Shown: piece after piece, positions 21,100 to 33,100 of the stretch | How positions within the stretch are numbered: the stretch's first letter is position 1 | Layout of the letters: every line of letters starts with the position of its first letter | Source of the DNA: Penicillium oxalicum | Lineage: Eukaryota > Ascomycota > Eurotiomycetes > Eurotiales > Aspergillaceae | DNA length: 64,000 nt | Assembly: GCF_001723175.1 (NCBI RefSeq) | Contig: NC_064651.1 | Span: 930,001-994,000, forward strand | Reading direction: 5' to 3' | Translations under genes and position numbers: made by a program | Notes under the pieces: generated by a model | The model's input: only the letters and a program-made list of their open reading frames with translations | Databases searched by the model: none | What the model was told of the DNA's origin: nothing

Positions 21100-23608
21100 T
21101 TTGGCGGTGGTATGGAAATGTGTAAGTGGAAAGTTGGGGAGGAGGGGAGAAAAATGGGAGAAAAGCTCGACCGTATTGAACGCAAGAAACAGGCGTGGCA
21201 AGCGCAAGGAGATGAGAAAAAGCCGAGGAGGATCAGGAGTGTGGAGGTATTAAAAAGACAGAAATTTTTTCCCAAATGCGACCTTTTTTTTCCTCCCGCG
21301 CCCTTTTTTTTGGCTCTCTTTCTCTTTTTTTTTTTTTTTTTTGCTCTTTGGGTGCCTATCGCGTGGGCCGCGGGGTGGCGCTTATCTTTGGTGGGGGGGA
21401 ACATCCTGGGACACTTTTTCCCCTACTTTTTCCCTTTCCGGCAAAGACTGAGACCCTAAATGAGGTTCTTTGACTCGAGAGTCTTGACTGGTCAACGGAT
21501 TTGATCATTCGACAAAGTCTTTAGTTTGTCTCCCAAATAACTCGACAGAGGGAATGCACACTTCTTGCCCTCTTCGTGACTCCACCAGCCGTCTCGAAGT
21601 GTGTGTGAGAGCGGGCACTCCCGGCCTGCAGTACCGCCTAATATACGCCACCGGGTCATGCCAACGACCACCAGTCAAGAGTATGAGTATTCCACGAGCA
21701 TACTGCAAGTCCATCTCACCAAAATCAAGCCTCTTTTTTGTTTTATCTGTCTCCTCCCAAGATGCAATCAAGTCATGTCGAATCTATCAGATTTTGGTAT
21801 CTGCAATGGCTGCCCAGTACCTACGAGAGACCTGACCAGGCAAGACTTTCCACTGTACCCGACAATATGCTCGGCCAAGCCGCCCTTAAAAGGAAATCCA
21901 CATTCGGACTCAACTTGCTTGAACGGGACGGATTCCGAATCTCTGCCGAAGCTGTAACAATAATAGAGAGGTTTTTTTTTCTAGGATCTACCTCGGTGTT
22001 TGATCAGTGACGTACCAAAACAATGTGGTATGTAAATTACATCTTCTCGTCTTTCATCGCGTGGAAAAACATGTTAGTCTACTTTACCGGACATGGCTCT
22101 TTCTTGTCTTTGTCGAAGGTAGGAATTTCCTTTCCAGATAAGCGGTGTAGTTTCGAATAGGGAGTGCAGTGAGGTGCATCCTGTTGATCGCGGAAGATCA
22201 CCCTTTGATTGTCCGCACGTCTGCCTCCTGGAGGAAATACAGCGGGCAACATCCATCATCTCAACCACCCTACCCTAGACCCCGACATTCATGTAAATCC
22301 TCGAAGCTCATCAACACTGTCAATTGTCGGTTAATCTTTTCAGTAAACTTCACCAGAAATCGAATTTCAGAATCTGACGAATGATTTTTGATGGTCCTTC
22401 GAAGACATACGATTCCAAAAGCGAAGAACGTATCCCTCAACCCGTGTTAAACAAGAGAACCATCGAAATTCTGTTGAGATGCAAATGTGTCTGTGTCCAC
22501 GATTTGCCCAAGCTCGAGTTGCCGCGGATATGAATCGATGTTGTTTCTGCAAACATCATCACTTCACCACCATACCACTTGGTAGGTTCGAAATTTGCAG
22601 CTCCCGAAAAAGCCCAACGCGCAGGCCACGCAGTTGTTCGGCCCAGAGTATGATCACGTGATATCACCAGCCCTTGAAGATGGAAGAGAAGATGAAACTG
22701 TACAGAGGCGGTGGCTCTGTTGAGTGGTTGCTAGCTAATCTACCCCAATTGATCCGAGTCTCCAATCGGTACTGTTCATACAACCCATGCAACGATTTCT
22801 ATCAGACACACCAAGGTTGCAAGCCCTTACAGAGGATTCTTTGCTGCTTCTCCTTTTTATTCGTTTTGTATCTTTCTCACATACTCACAGGTCATCGCTA
22901 CTAGGATTTTTCGTCGCTCCCTTCTTCCTACGCCTATATATAGCACAAAGGTGCCCGTGGTCGTACCTTCTTTGCAGTACCTCAGCTGAGACCTCTAAAC
23001 CCGGTTCGTTGGACTGCCATACAATCTTTCAAAAGACTATCAACCATACCATTCAACTCTGTTACTCTTCGGTCCCGGAGTATAAATCCAAGCCGCGAAT
23101 TATTTGGTGTCATCGTGTCATTAGAGAGAATTTTCAAAATGTAGTCGCTGTCATAGGGCTGATTGACGAAGACGTTATAGAATCCACCCAAGACGGTGCG
23201 AAAGACTTCCATAGGACTGGCTGCAGGACTCTCCGGGTTCTACTTGATTACAGACTGGTTGTCGCTGGCTTGATCAAGTGGCCACTGGCTTCAATGTTGT
23301 GTTTAGGCTCTTCTTGGTAAAGGTGCATCAGGGTCCTTTCCATGAGAGAAAAACTCGGATATGGAAAGACTGGAAAGGCCTCGCCCGCTGTTCAAACTAC
23401 AGTTGTCGGCTGAAAGGCCTTGCAACGACTTCCGAAGTGGAAATGGGTGGAGTCTTCAAGAATAGACTCAGATTTGATCAAAGGCTTGGAGACAGCATGC
23501 TTCATTCGACCCGTAGAAAAGTCGTCAATATCTATTGCAATAGAGGAATAGGATACCGTGACTACTTGAGCCTCTCCAACTCAAATATCCACGCCTTTGA
23601 TCTCATCT
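21100..23608. other. Intergenic region of 2.5 kb
   Basis: Begins with the pyrimidine/purine-rich promoter and leader of the phosphoribosyltransferase gene (long T runs around 21300-21345 on the plus strand). The remainder has only short frames. On the minus strand 22982-23212 and nearby broken frames might be a relic of a gene, but no family was recognised. Confidence 0.45.
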
Positions 23609-24721
23609 TTATTGAACCTTTCCCCTCGAATCCACGGACCAAATCTCCTCAATCACCCCTCTCCGATGTGCATAATACACATCATGCAAATTCACCGTCG
23701 GGTCGATATGACTCGGGATAATCTCCACGCGATCACCCACCGCCAGAGCTGGCACACTCCCTCCTTCATCCTCCCATTTCAACGAGCCCTGCTCGTCTCC
23801 AAACTCATGATATTTGTATCGTGAATCCCGGCACTCGGACATTCCACTATCCGTCGACAACGACTTCAATCCCGCATCGATGGTCACAGCCCGAGGACCC
23901 TGGACACTAATCACCGTCGACAAAATCGTCAGACTATTCGCGTAGAACGTACCCACCGCATCACGGTAATCAGTATCCATAAAGATAAACGACCCCGGTT
24001 GCAACTCAGTCACCCCGGGAACTGAAGCACAAGTCTCGGCCGTGCCGGTGCCTCCCGTGGTCACAACGTCCATACAAAACCCTGCTTGACGAAAAGCTTC
24101 AGCCGTCTCGGTAAGAATGCGCATCGATTCCAAACACTGTGCTTCTCGCTCCCGAGCATCATGCAAATGCTGCAGATGTCCTTCGTACCCCTGAACTCCC
24201 ACAATCTTCAGCTGTTTCAACCCACCCACAAACCGAACCAACTTCATCGCCGCCTCCCCGGGTTTCACCCCAGTCCGATGCAATCCCACATCCACATCGA
24301 TCAAAGTCAGAATCGGCTCCTCGATCCCCGACGACTCTAGGGCGTCGTTGATCGCCGCGGCGCCCGCTTCCGAATCCACCACGATTCGAATCTCGCGATA
24401 CTTGTCAAACAACTCGACTAATCTTGCCACTTTGACGGGCCCCACGATCGGAGACGTGATGTGTAAATCGGTGAAGCCCGCGGCGGCAATGGCTTCAGCC
24501 TCGCTGACTTTGGCGACACAGCCGCCCTTTGCGCCGGCCTGGACTAGTTTGGCGGCTAGAATGGCGCTCTTGGTGGTTTTCAGATGGGGGCGAATGTCTC
24601 GGCCGGTGGGGAGCAGTTTGGTCATGAGTTTGTGGATGTTGGATTCCATGAGGTCGAGGTCGACGATCATGGATGGGGTGTCGATCTGGGCGATCAGATC
24701 GCCGATTTGTGGAGGCTTCAT
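23609..24721 (-). CDS. D-threonine aldolase-like PLP enzyme (alanine-racemase fold)
   Basis: A single-exon 370-aa fold-type III PLP enzyme of the D-threonine aldolase / D-serine dehydratase (DSD1) family. The N-terminal barrel begins with the family's IDTPSMIVDLDLMESNI; the PLP Schiff-base lysine is expected at K48 in RPHLKTTKS; TTGGTGT (mid protein) binds the cofactor phosphate. The C-terminal beta domain ends with PSHIDPTVNLHD, where H338-x-D340 occupies the metal-binding pair. Asp in the second position is the D-threonine aldolase form, whereas D-serine dehydratases usually have His-x-Cys with zinc; I therefore favour an aldolase cleaving D-threonine or a related beta-hydroxy D-amino acid to glycine plus aldehyde. 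The open frame extends to a GTG at 24748; the first ATG is at 24721. The following gene on the same strand is the aminopeptidase, 0.8 kb away. Confidence 0.87.
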   Translation of the reverse strand: MKPPQIGDLIAQIDTPSMIVDLDLMESNIHKLMTKLLPTGRDIRPHLKTTKSAILAAKLVQAGAKGGCVAKVSEAEAIAAAGFTDLHITSPIVGPVKVARLVELFDKYREIRIVVDSEAGAAAINDALESSGIEEPILTLIDVDVGLHRTGVKPGEAAMKLVRFVGGLKQLKIVGVQGYEGHLQHLHDAREREAQCLESMRILTETAEAFRQAGFCMDVVTTGGTGTAETCASVPGVTELQPGSFIFMDTDYRDAVGTFYANSLTILSTVISVQGPRAVTIDAGLKSLSTDSGMSECRDSRYKYHEFGDEQGSLKWEDEGGSVPALAVGDRVEIIPSHIDPTVNLHDVYYAHRRGVIEEIWSVDSRGKVQ

Positions 24722-25524
24722 TGTTGAGAGTTGGGTCAGAAGGGACACCCAGCTCCTGGTGAGTACTAGTAGTACTAGTCGTAGGTGATGAGTCTCTGCG
24801 GGGAGTTCCCAGGCTGTTTGGAGTAGACACGAGAGTTTAAAAAAGAGTGGAAGTGGAAGTGAAGAGAGGGGTTAAAACGACATGTACAGAAGGAGAACTA
24901 CTTAGTGTACTGTACTAGTCACACTCGTGAAGGAGCCATAAGCAGACGATCGGCATCAATCATACTAGACCAGGTTGTTTTCATCAATCGGCTCTTTGAA
25001 ATCTTTTCAATCCCACGCTGTTCTTTAGTCCCTCCCCCTCATCTCCGATCTTTACCGATTCTGATTCGCAAGATGGGCACAGGTACAGAAGTAACCTTAC
25101 AGGCAGCCCCGTAGCCCCCCACGGCCGCAAGTGGATTAACCCGCGACGCATTGGACTTTTTGTCCGACTATGCATCCAAGGTAGGAGAGCTGGAAGTCTC
25201 ATTTGGCACAAGTAGGCGGCGATATCTACATGCAATGTGCTTAGACACACATAGTCTCCGTTTGCCACTTGAAAACTCCCCTTCACTAAGTTGACTAATG
25301 TAGTACGCATTGTTTCATCGCACTTTCTGCTCCTTCCCCATCTCATGCATTCGTCAATGTCCTCGAATGGCCAGGGGTCTCTCGCGAAGGAGCCCCCCTT
25401 CGCCGATGTGCATTGTAGTAATAACTAATGAGTGGTAAGGTATCTTGCAAAACGCCCCGGGCCGCACTGATCAACAAACAAGCGACCGGAACAAAAAACA
25501 AATGAAATGTACAAAATCTGCCCT
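24722..25524. other. Intergenic region (aldolase promoter / aminopeptidase 3' end)
   Basis: Both neighbours are on the minus strand. An ACTAGTAGTACTAGTCG-type short palindromic repeat lies just upstream of the aldolase start (about 24765-24781). Nothing else was recognised. Confidence 0.45.
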
Positions 25525-26886
25525 TTAGAAAGGAGCAAATGCCAATTCGTATGCAAAAGCCAGGCTCATTTTGGCGTGCTGCAACATGTGGTCGAAGCTG
25601 AGGTACTTGATCAAATCATCCGTGCTGTGAATCTTCTTGTCCGAGTTCTCAAACTGAGATTCAATCACAAAAGCGGACGGGTAGCCGAAGCGGCTTGCAG
25701 AGGCGTGATCGGAGCAGGCATAGCCACACTTGGTCTCCACGTACGGCACGTCACAGTACTGCGGAAAGAATGTTAGCATCGTAAAGAGCACAAAAGGAGG
25801 AAGCAGGCCGAACTTGACCAAGGCGGAATAGATAGGCGAGATACTTACGGTAGTGATGACCTGCTTGATAAACTTGGTGAGACCCTGATCGACGTAGTCG
25901 ACAATCACGCCCACCGACTCCTTCTGACCCGCGTCCAGAGTGCCCTGGACGTAGCCGGTCATGTCCTGTTGCAACATGGCCTTGACCTCACGTGAATCCT
26001 TCTTGTACTTAGAGTACACCGCTTGCGAGCCCAGTAGACCTCCCTCCTCTGCCGAGTACCAGTGGAACTCGATCGTGTTGGCCGCCTGGCCCGTCACGAT
26101 GGTCTCGGACCGCAGCAGGGCCCTCAGAGTCTCGAGGATGGTCACCGTTCCACTGCCATCATCGTCCGCACCGGGAGCAGCCAAGATGGAGGGTAGGAAC
26201 AGGTTGATGCTGTCCTGATGAGCGCCCAAGACCACCGTGTTGTTAGATTGGCCGGGAATGCGGGCAATGATGCTGAATTGGCCCCACGGGTGAGCAAAGC
26301 GCTCCACCGAAGCTCCGTGCTCGGTCGCCCCCGACTCTTGCACCACCGCGCTCACTTGGGAATATAACCACTCGGCGGACTGTCGGCCATAATCAGATTT
26401 GTAGTACCGGGTGTGGAAGGAGGTGAAGTGCTCGAGGTTCTTCTTCATGTTGTCCTTGTTGAGGTCTCCCGCGAGTGGACGGATTTCCTGCTCGTGTGAC
26501 ATTGCGCTGGGGTACTTGACCACACGCGACGTGTGTATGGCCCCGTAGGCCCCGGAATGGAACTCATCAGTGACATCGATGAAGTTGACGCCGTCCTGGA
26601 GGGAAAGAAAGATTGCGGTTAGTCCCGGTGGGGGGTCTGGTCACGACAGCAAAGGAATGGCGGTGCGCCGCTTCGCCTTTTCTGTAGAGGAGCGATCGTC
26701 ATCACCCACCAGCTTCAGAGCCCATTTCTCCTCTTCGGTCACCCATCGAGTCTGGTAAGGCGCAAGCTCGATCAAATACTTGGTCTGTTGTGTGTTGTGT
26801 ACAATGGAGGAACCCAGCGGCGCCTGTTGGGGAATGACGGCGGCCAAGGCGGTCGCACTCAGCGCCAGAGATGCGAGCAACTTCAT
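25525..26886 (-). CDS. lap1: Secreted leucine aminopeptidase (M28E, LapA-type)
   Basis: Three exons (26710-26886, 25849-26595, 25525-25758), 385 aa, close to the Aspergillus LapA length. It removes N-terminal residues, preferably leucine, from peptides outside the cell. A signal peptide is evident ([17 protein letters not shown]), followed by a propeptide with the family block [21 protein letters not shown]. The dizinc site is complete: H185 (GAHQDS), D204 region (GADDDGSG), catalytic/ligand E242-E243 (SAEEGGLLG), D270 (LQQDMTGY) and H352 (KKIHSTDD). CGYACSD provides the conserved nearby cysteines. Intron 1 was placed so that WALKL joins DGVNFIDVT as in homologues; the unspliced alternative runs into a stop. 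Expression of such genes is usually under nitrogen control, but this was not tested here. Confidence 0.95.
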
Positions 26887-28744
26887 CGTCCGGAGTGGCA
26901 GGATCGGCGTATAGTGTATACAAATGGAGTATAATGGTATGACACAAGATGATATAATAACCGTCAATTGAGAAGTTGCTAAGGAAGGAAAAGGCTCTCT
27001 ACGGGGAGGGATGGCTGGTTTTGTAAAGACGCCCGAATGCAGCCCTTTGGTCAGGCACGGAAGGGACGGATTGGTTGATGAGTTGGAGATGGGGGCAGAG
27101 AAGAGGAGACAGCCCGGATTTATCACACACACGCGCCTTTGGGGGCCTCCAATTCAGGACCAGTGGCACTGTCAGCTCAAAGGGGACTAGACTGTGACTG
27201 GAGCTCCGACGGGGGCAGACCGATTCGATTCAATGCGGATTCTTCGACTTTTGAATGCTGGTATTCTCGTAAATCCTTGCTTACCGCGAACCATAAGCCT
27301 GTCTCGGTGCTCTTCATAGTGCTGACTGCTGAGTGCAATCGTGCAGAATGCATTAGTTCAGTGACCATACGGCATCCAGGAATGCTGATTCTACTGCAAG
27401 ACGTCAACCGTCTTAAGCCTCGGTTGATGTGAGCTTCTACACACGCGGGTCTTATCACCCGACCGTTGACACACCCCTCAGACTGAGGCGTCAACTGACA
27501 GTAACCTCATAAACGACCGACCGTGCGAAGTAATACTGTTGAGCAGAATCCTGCGAGTCTCGACAACTGCATTCGGGAATTGTTATTATGGAGAGGACAT
27601 GTATTATTGTACATAGCATCATCGATGGAGCGATCGTCCTCGCGGGGATAGTGGAGTCGCAAAGGCGCAAAGAGGAGAAGGGGCTTCTGTCCACCAGAGA
27701 GTGAGCGTGTGTGTAAGAGAGATTCCAGCACTCCGCTTTCTGCATGGGTGCTGGTCACGGTCCTTGAGAGGGAACCTTCTTTGTATCGAAGCTCCACCAT
27801 GCGACCAGCGAGGAGGCACACAGTGGTAGATCCACCAAGGTCCGATCGGAGTCTCCAAAGCTGACTCAGAAAAGAGTTTGTGAGATCCAAAAAAGTCCAG
27901 CGCGAGAAGGGTGAGGAAGCCTCTGAAGTCAGTCGGGCTCAAGCCTGATTCCTGCCAGCGCCAGGCAAGAATGTAGACGTAATGCTTCGACTACTAATAC
28001 TGAGCATGGTGATTCCTGTCCGCGCGGATTAACCTTGGCTTCCGTTGCGGGAGCAGGTTGATGACGATGGACCCAAAGTGGGAATGAGGGTAAGGGTTTG
28101 TGAGTGATCCAGTCAGGGTTCATCCATGGATCTCAGGTGACCGACCCCCTTCGCTTTGACGGTAGCAGGGCATTGGACCCTCGATTGACTAGATTGCTCG
28201 GAGAAGTATGACAATCTTCAGAGTAGACTGACCTCATAGTCTTGACCAACTCAGGTAGCGCTGCTCAATAATAGTGAGACTTTGAGTCTGGTACTTGTGA
28301 TTTCATCGTGGACTTCTTCTCAGTATGGACCTCCCGTCGTGAGCAACAGAGTATTAGTACCGGTGACTCCTACTGAGTTATTCAGTACTGAAAACACTCG
28401 GACTGACTCGGCTTTCTGTGGAACATTTCGTCGTCGACTGACTCACCCACATGGTCCACTTCCCGCGAATCAGCGCCCGCGGCCAGTCCCGTGCAATCAG
28501 CACACGCAAAGAGGGGGACGCGCCTTTATCTCGTTATCGCGCATGTCCCCCCGATCGGTTCGATCCGTCCTTGGATCCATCATCCTGGAGATTCCGATTT
28601 CCTCCTCGCTCACGTCGAGTCATTCTGCTATTGCTCCCATTCTGGTACTTATCTTGGTCGCTTGCCCCTACGCCCCCCCCCCCCCGTGGACTCTCCAATT
28701 GATCATCTGGTCTTAATTGCAAGTGACCACGACAGGTCATCATC
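26887..28744. promoter_or_regulatory. Divergent intergenic region, aminopeptidase / R3H gene
   Basis: 1.86 kb between divergent starts. It contains a C13 run at 28673-28685 directly in the leader of the R3H gene and GC-rich sequence before it. No gene was recognised; several overlapping frames are not codon-like. Confidence 0.5.
28673..28685 (+). repeat. C13 homopolymer
   Basis: Run of 13 C on the plus strand, 60 bases upstream of the R3H protein start. Confidence 0.9.
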
Positions 28745-30186
28745 ATGGCTATTCACCCCAGACTACACCCGGACGCCTCACAGGGCAGTCTGTCGCCACA
28801 GCAGACTTTGGCCATCTCCGCGTGGACCGAACAGGCGGTCGCCTCCTTGCAGGACCTCACCCTCGCCGAAAACGCCGTTCGAGCCGATCCGACAGCAACG
28901 CCCTCCCGAAGCACTCTGCGCGGGACGACGGTGTCTTTGTCCATTCCGATCGACGACCAGATCCCGGCGGCTTCGGCGGATCGCAACGGCGCAAGCGAGT
29001 CCCGTCCTCCAACGGTCAGCTTCCGGCGCCGCGAGCCTCTGCGTCGGGATAGTCTAAAGCGGCGTGAGGCTCTGCTCAAGGGAAAGGATGGAAGCCGTAG
29101 GCGACAACGCTGGGAAAATGGTATGCTCGCCCCATCTGCCCCGGATGCCAATCCTTTGGTTTCATTTCGCTGCTCTCGGAGATCCTGAGAGCCTCGCGCT
29201 CGTCATCCCGTGATCGATAAGGCATCATCGATAAGGACTCAAGAATGGCCATGCGTGACACGTGCGCGCGAGAAGCAGTCACGAGTTCTTGTGGACCTGG
29301 ACTCTCCCATCTCCATACTGTCGCTGACCCATATCCATCTATGACGTGAAAAGACCGCCTGCTCAATAACCCGTGGGCTGAGCCTCCCTCGCCGCATGAC
29401 TGGACCATCCAACCTACATATCCTCGCCATGACCCGATGCCATATTACCTCGCTCCGCTCTGGGACAAGCACTATGCGAAGATGGCGGATCATCACTCTG
29501 CTCGCAAGAACACCCATACTCCCGCAAAGCATCGGATCCCCAAAGACCTGCGTGTGAAGATCAAACATGCCCGTGCTGCGCGTGGCATGCTGCAAGATCT
29601 GGAGGATGATATCCGCCTGTTTATCCGTCAGTGGAATGATCGGCAGGTCTTCCTAGCCAGCGAAGGACTGGCCGATGTGTCCGAGACCGAGGTGGAAGAT
29701 TCGGAGGATGAAATTGTTTTCGTCGGCCGGAATGGCCAGATGCATGATGCTCCAGAGCGACAGCTGAAACTCCAGCAGATGCGGGAGCAAATGAGTCAGC
29801 ATCATGAGCGAGACGGGGAGAAGATGGTGTTTGAGAGTCTGGTCGAGGATCGATCTGCTGGCTTTGGGTGAGTCTTTGATCCCCTGATCTGTCCGCCTCC
29901 CTGCAGACGAGATGCGATTTGTCTTCCGTATGTTGTCGGTCAAATCCTAACCATGGCTCTTTTATCGTATCGTAGACGCTGGCTCGTTCACTCCATCGCC
30001 TCCTACTACGGCCTCCATACCTGGTCCGTCACCGTAGGAGAGCCGGCCCGCCGAGAGGCGTATGTGGGCTTCCGTCTTCCAGTCCCAGGAACTCGAGCTG
30101 GTCTTGTCACTCATCAAGCCTGTCTGGCCGAGGAGCTGATCAAGCCCGGAGAGGAACTCCCGCAGCCTCTGTATGCCCAGGTTTGA
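28745..30186 (+). CDS. R3H-associated N-terminal domain and R3H domain protein
   Basis: Three exons (28745-29120, 29354-29867, 29976-30186), 366 aa. The N-terminal half has the fungal 'R3H-associated' block (SFRRREPLRRDSLKRREALL, then GSRRRQRWENDRLLNNP, HDPMPYYLAPLWD). An acidic linker (ETEVEDSEDEIVFVG) follows, then a helical segment and an R3H domain in the last exon with the defining R-x3-H (RWLVH) and SIASYYGLHTWSVT. R3H domains bind single-stranded nucleic acid, so a nuclear or RNA-linked role is likely but the specific function is unknown. The joins restore DRLLNNPW and FGRRWLVHSI exactly as expected for the family. Ends with a short hydrophilic tail. Confidence 0.88.
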
Positions 30187-33100
30187 AGGTTGGACTGAGG
30201 CCTCATGCTATGTTTTTCTTTCTTTTTTTTTCCAATTTCGGCTTTTTTTTTCTTGGAGATGTGACATTCCTGTTCGACTCTTCACTCCTTTTTCCCTCTG
30301 GAAATGATTTATACGATAGTGGACATCCTGTTTGGGGATCAAGGGTCTATCTGATTAGACATTAGCCATGTAAATGGGGGTTTTAGGCTTACTTGTGTTT
30401 CAATTTTACACTCTCCCATATCGACCTTCTTTTTGGGTGAATCACAGCCATCGATCATGCTTCAAAATTCCCAAGTCTCCTTCGGGTTTGATCATGGGGT
30501 ACATCATATGGACTTTCCTCACTCACTGCAATGTCGCTGTATCATGATCAGATCATAAAGAGGCTGACAATACCTTTCTATTCATGAATCGTATGAATAC
30601 TATACTGAAGACCGCCACAATCTCGGCTTCTTAACGGCGACGGAGGTAAATTCGGGACCTACTTGACGGTATATTGGGGGCGAGACAGACCGAGGTGGTT
30701 CATCAAGTCAAGCACAGAGGCTCGCTGGAGTACTGAATACATGTAGTAGTACTGGTTCAATTTCCGGGCCCACAGAGCGAATATCCCTGAAGAGCCTGTT
30801 GCTCGATGATACCACGTGAGAACAGATGGCAGAATAAAACGCAGGTGATTTATTTAGGTCGGGCGGTATATTTGATTTCTTCAACATAATGCAGAAACTC
30901 AGGTCATTGCTGAACTCTCGCCCGAATAGGCAACTCGACTCTCCGTACGACTGAAAATACATCTTGACGGCGGGTTTTCACTTCATTGTTCTATCCATAT
31001 GGATCCTACCTGACGAACGGGCCTTTCCTGGTCAACAGATGGCGGCGTTGATTTTCGGCAACCGCTATCATGAGCCAAACCCGGGAATTGCAGATACATC
31101 CGTCATGAATCCTCCCACGAACGTGATGATCCTCTAGATTACAAAATCGTCATCTTTGCGATCATATCCATTCCTCAAGAAATTATCATCATCCACAGCT
31201 AAAGTCGATCAATTCATGATTCGACTGGCCTAGGTCCATGAAGTGTGCCTCGAAAGGCCATGACAATCTGCAAGAAGCCGTCGCGTCCGTGCATCTCAAA
31301 TCGCAAGACTGAGATGACAATGTGATATTCTCCCTCGTCTGCACCACACAAAGGTCTCGTTACCCTCCAAGAGGAATGCATATCTGCGTCAGTCATCCAA
31401 CACTAGAGTGCCCTATCGCTCAGGCTTATCACGATAAGAAGCTCTACGGACGTCTCTCACCGTCGTTTTAACGTCATCTTGATTTCTACCATGTTTGGGC
31501 CCGACCGGATCGGACCGCGACTCCACCGTTTGTGGTGCCCACCGACATACTCTGACCCCTTTGCGATAATTGCGATGGTGAGGAAACATGCAATCTCGGG
31601 CTCACAGACCGCAGGAAAAATCAACTCCATCGTACATCGCTATGACGCTTGGCCTTCTCAGGCATCTTGATCGGCTAGATGCTTCACGATGCAGGAAAGA
31701 CGGCGTCAACCACGTAAGGAGTGCATTGCTGGCGTTGATGGGTGAGATTGAATCCCAGGAGGTTCGCACGACGTGACAGCGTGACGGCGCGATGGCGATG
31801 CAAAGGCAGTTGCCCGGATGGCCGCGGTCTCGAGCCCGACGATCCTCACGACTGAAGTATTTGGTGATCAAGCCAAATCTTGCTTGGCCGCTGCTAGGAT
31901 CTCGTCGATTCACCTACGACATTCTACCGGAGCTTTATCGGAAGCAGATTCACACTCACGACCACCCGTTTTGATTCCTCGTTACTTTTTCTCTCGCATC
32001 GGAAATGCACTGGACCCTCCGATTTCCGGAAGTTTCTTTGCTCTCTTCCAGAACATGTCATATTCGGTGGAGGGGTTCTCCGGCAAACCCTCACGGGCCA
32101 CCTGGTAGGCTGGTTGCACACATTATGGGCCGTCGGGTCCCGACTCTAGACCCTCTTCTGCGCTTGTGCGCTTCCCGCTCACTGGCTGCCTCCTTCGCAG
32201 CCTCGCCATTCTTCGACGAGAGGCAGGGGCGCAGTCCGCTTGTGAAGACTTGGCCTGAGGCGAGATCGAGGGGGGAAAGGGAGAAAGGCAAATTCTGTGG
32301 GGAATTGCTTGGTAGTTCTTCCGCGTGGCCCCATTCACGCCGCCGCTGTTCAGCCCCGACCGGTCATTTGGCGAATGAAGGTCGGACACACCATCACACT
32401 CACCGAACCATGCCTAAACGCAACTTTTTTCTCCCAGGGAGCCGAAACAAAGCAGCCAATAGCGCACTTGACAATCCCACCTAGAGTGAAGATGTACCTG
32501 GGTGGGTTGCGATTGTAATTATTGCTCTTCTTCACTGTATTCACCGTAGAGTGACAGTCTCTCCAGGCTTGTACTTCCACAATGGCTCACTCTGTCATTT
32601 CCTTTCCTGGTGGAACAAAACCATGCGTGTCGCATGCACCGCGGCTTCCGAGCAGATCCCTCCCATCGGGTGCAAGGCGAGGACATCGAGGTTGATTGTT
32701 TACCGGATGGTTTCTCGTGACGAGACCTTACAGAGAGTTTGAACCAGATAATGCCAAGAAGAAAAACTGCTACTGACCTTCATCATAGCTAGTTGATCAC
32801 ACATACGAGTCATTTGTGGAGTCTTCATCCAACACTGCGTCGGGCCCCAGGATCTCGGTGTGTTGGGTCGCGGCCTGAATCGGGGCTTTGTGCAACGCGA
32901 ATCAAGTCCGCGAGATGGCGTCTTGAGGGCGCAGAGGTCTTTCTAGCGGCTTCCTTCTTTAGGAATCATACATCTCAGAGTCACTAACGTCGACGGGGCC
33001 AAGGGCTCGAGAGAACTAGAGGTCATCCTTATCTAGCTTGCGTGGACGTCGGGCGAAGTAATCGGAGGCTGGAGGATCAAGCGTCGCGCTACATGAACAT

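Noticed and set aside
22982..23600. Minus-strand frame of 76 codons plus broken upstream frames, possibly a relic gene
   Set aside because: Protein-like in look but contains stops when extended and matches no family I recognise; too weak to call a pseudogene.
23609..24748. Longer frame of the aldolase beginning at 24748
   Set aside because: The extra codons start at GTG; the first ATG, at 24721, precedes the conserved N-terminus.
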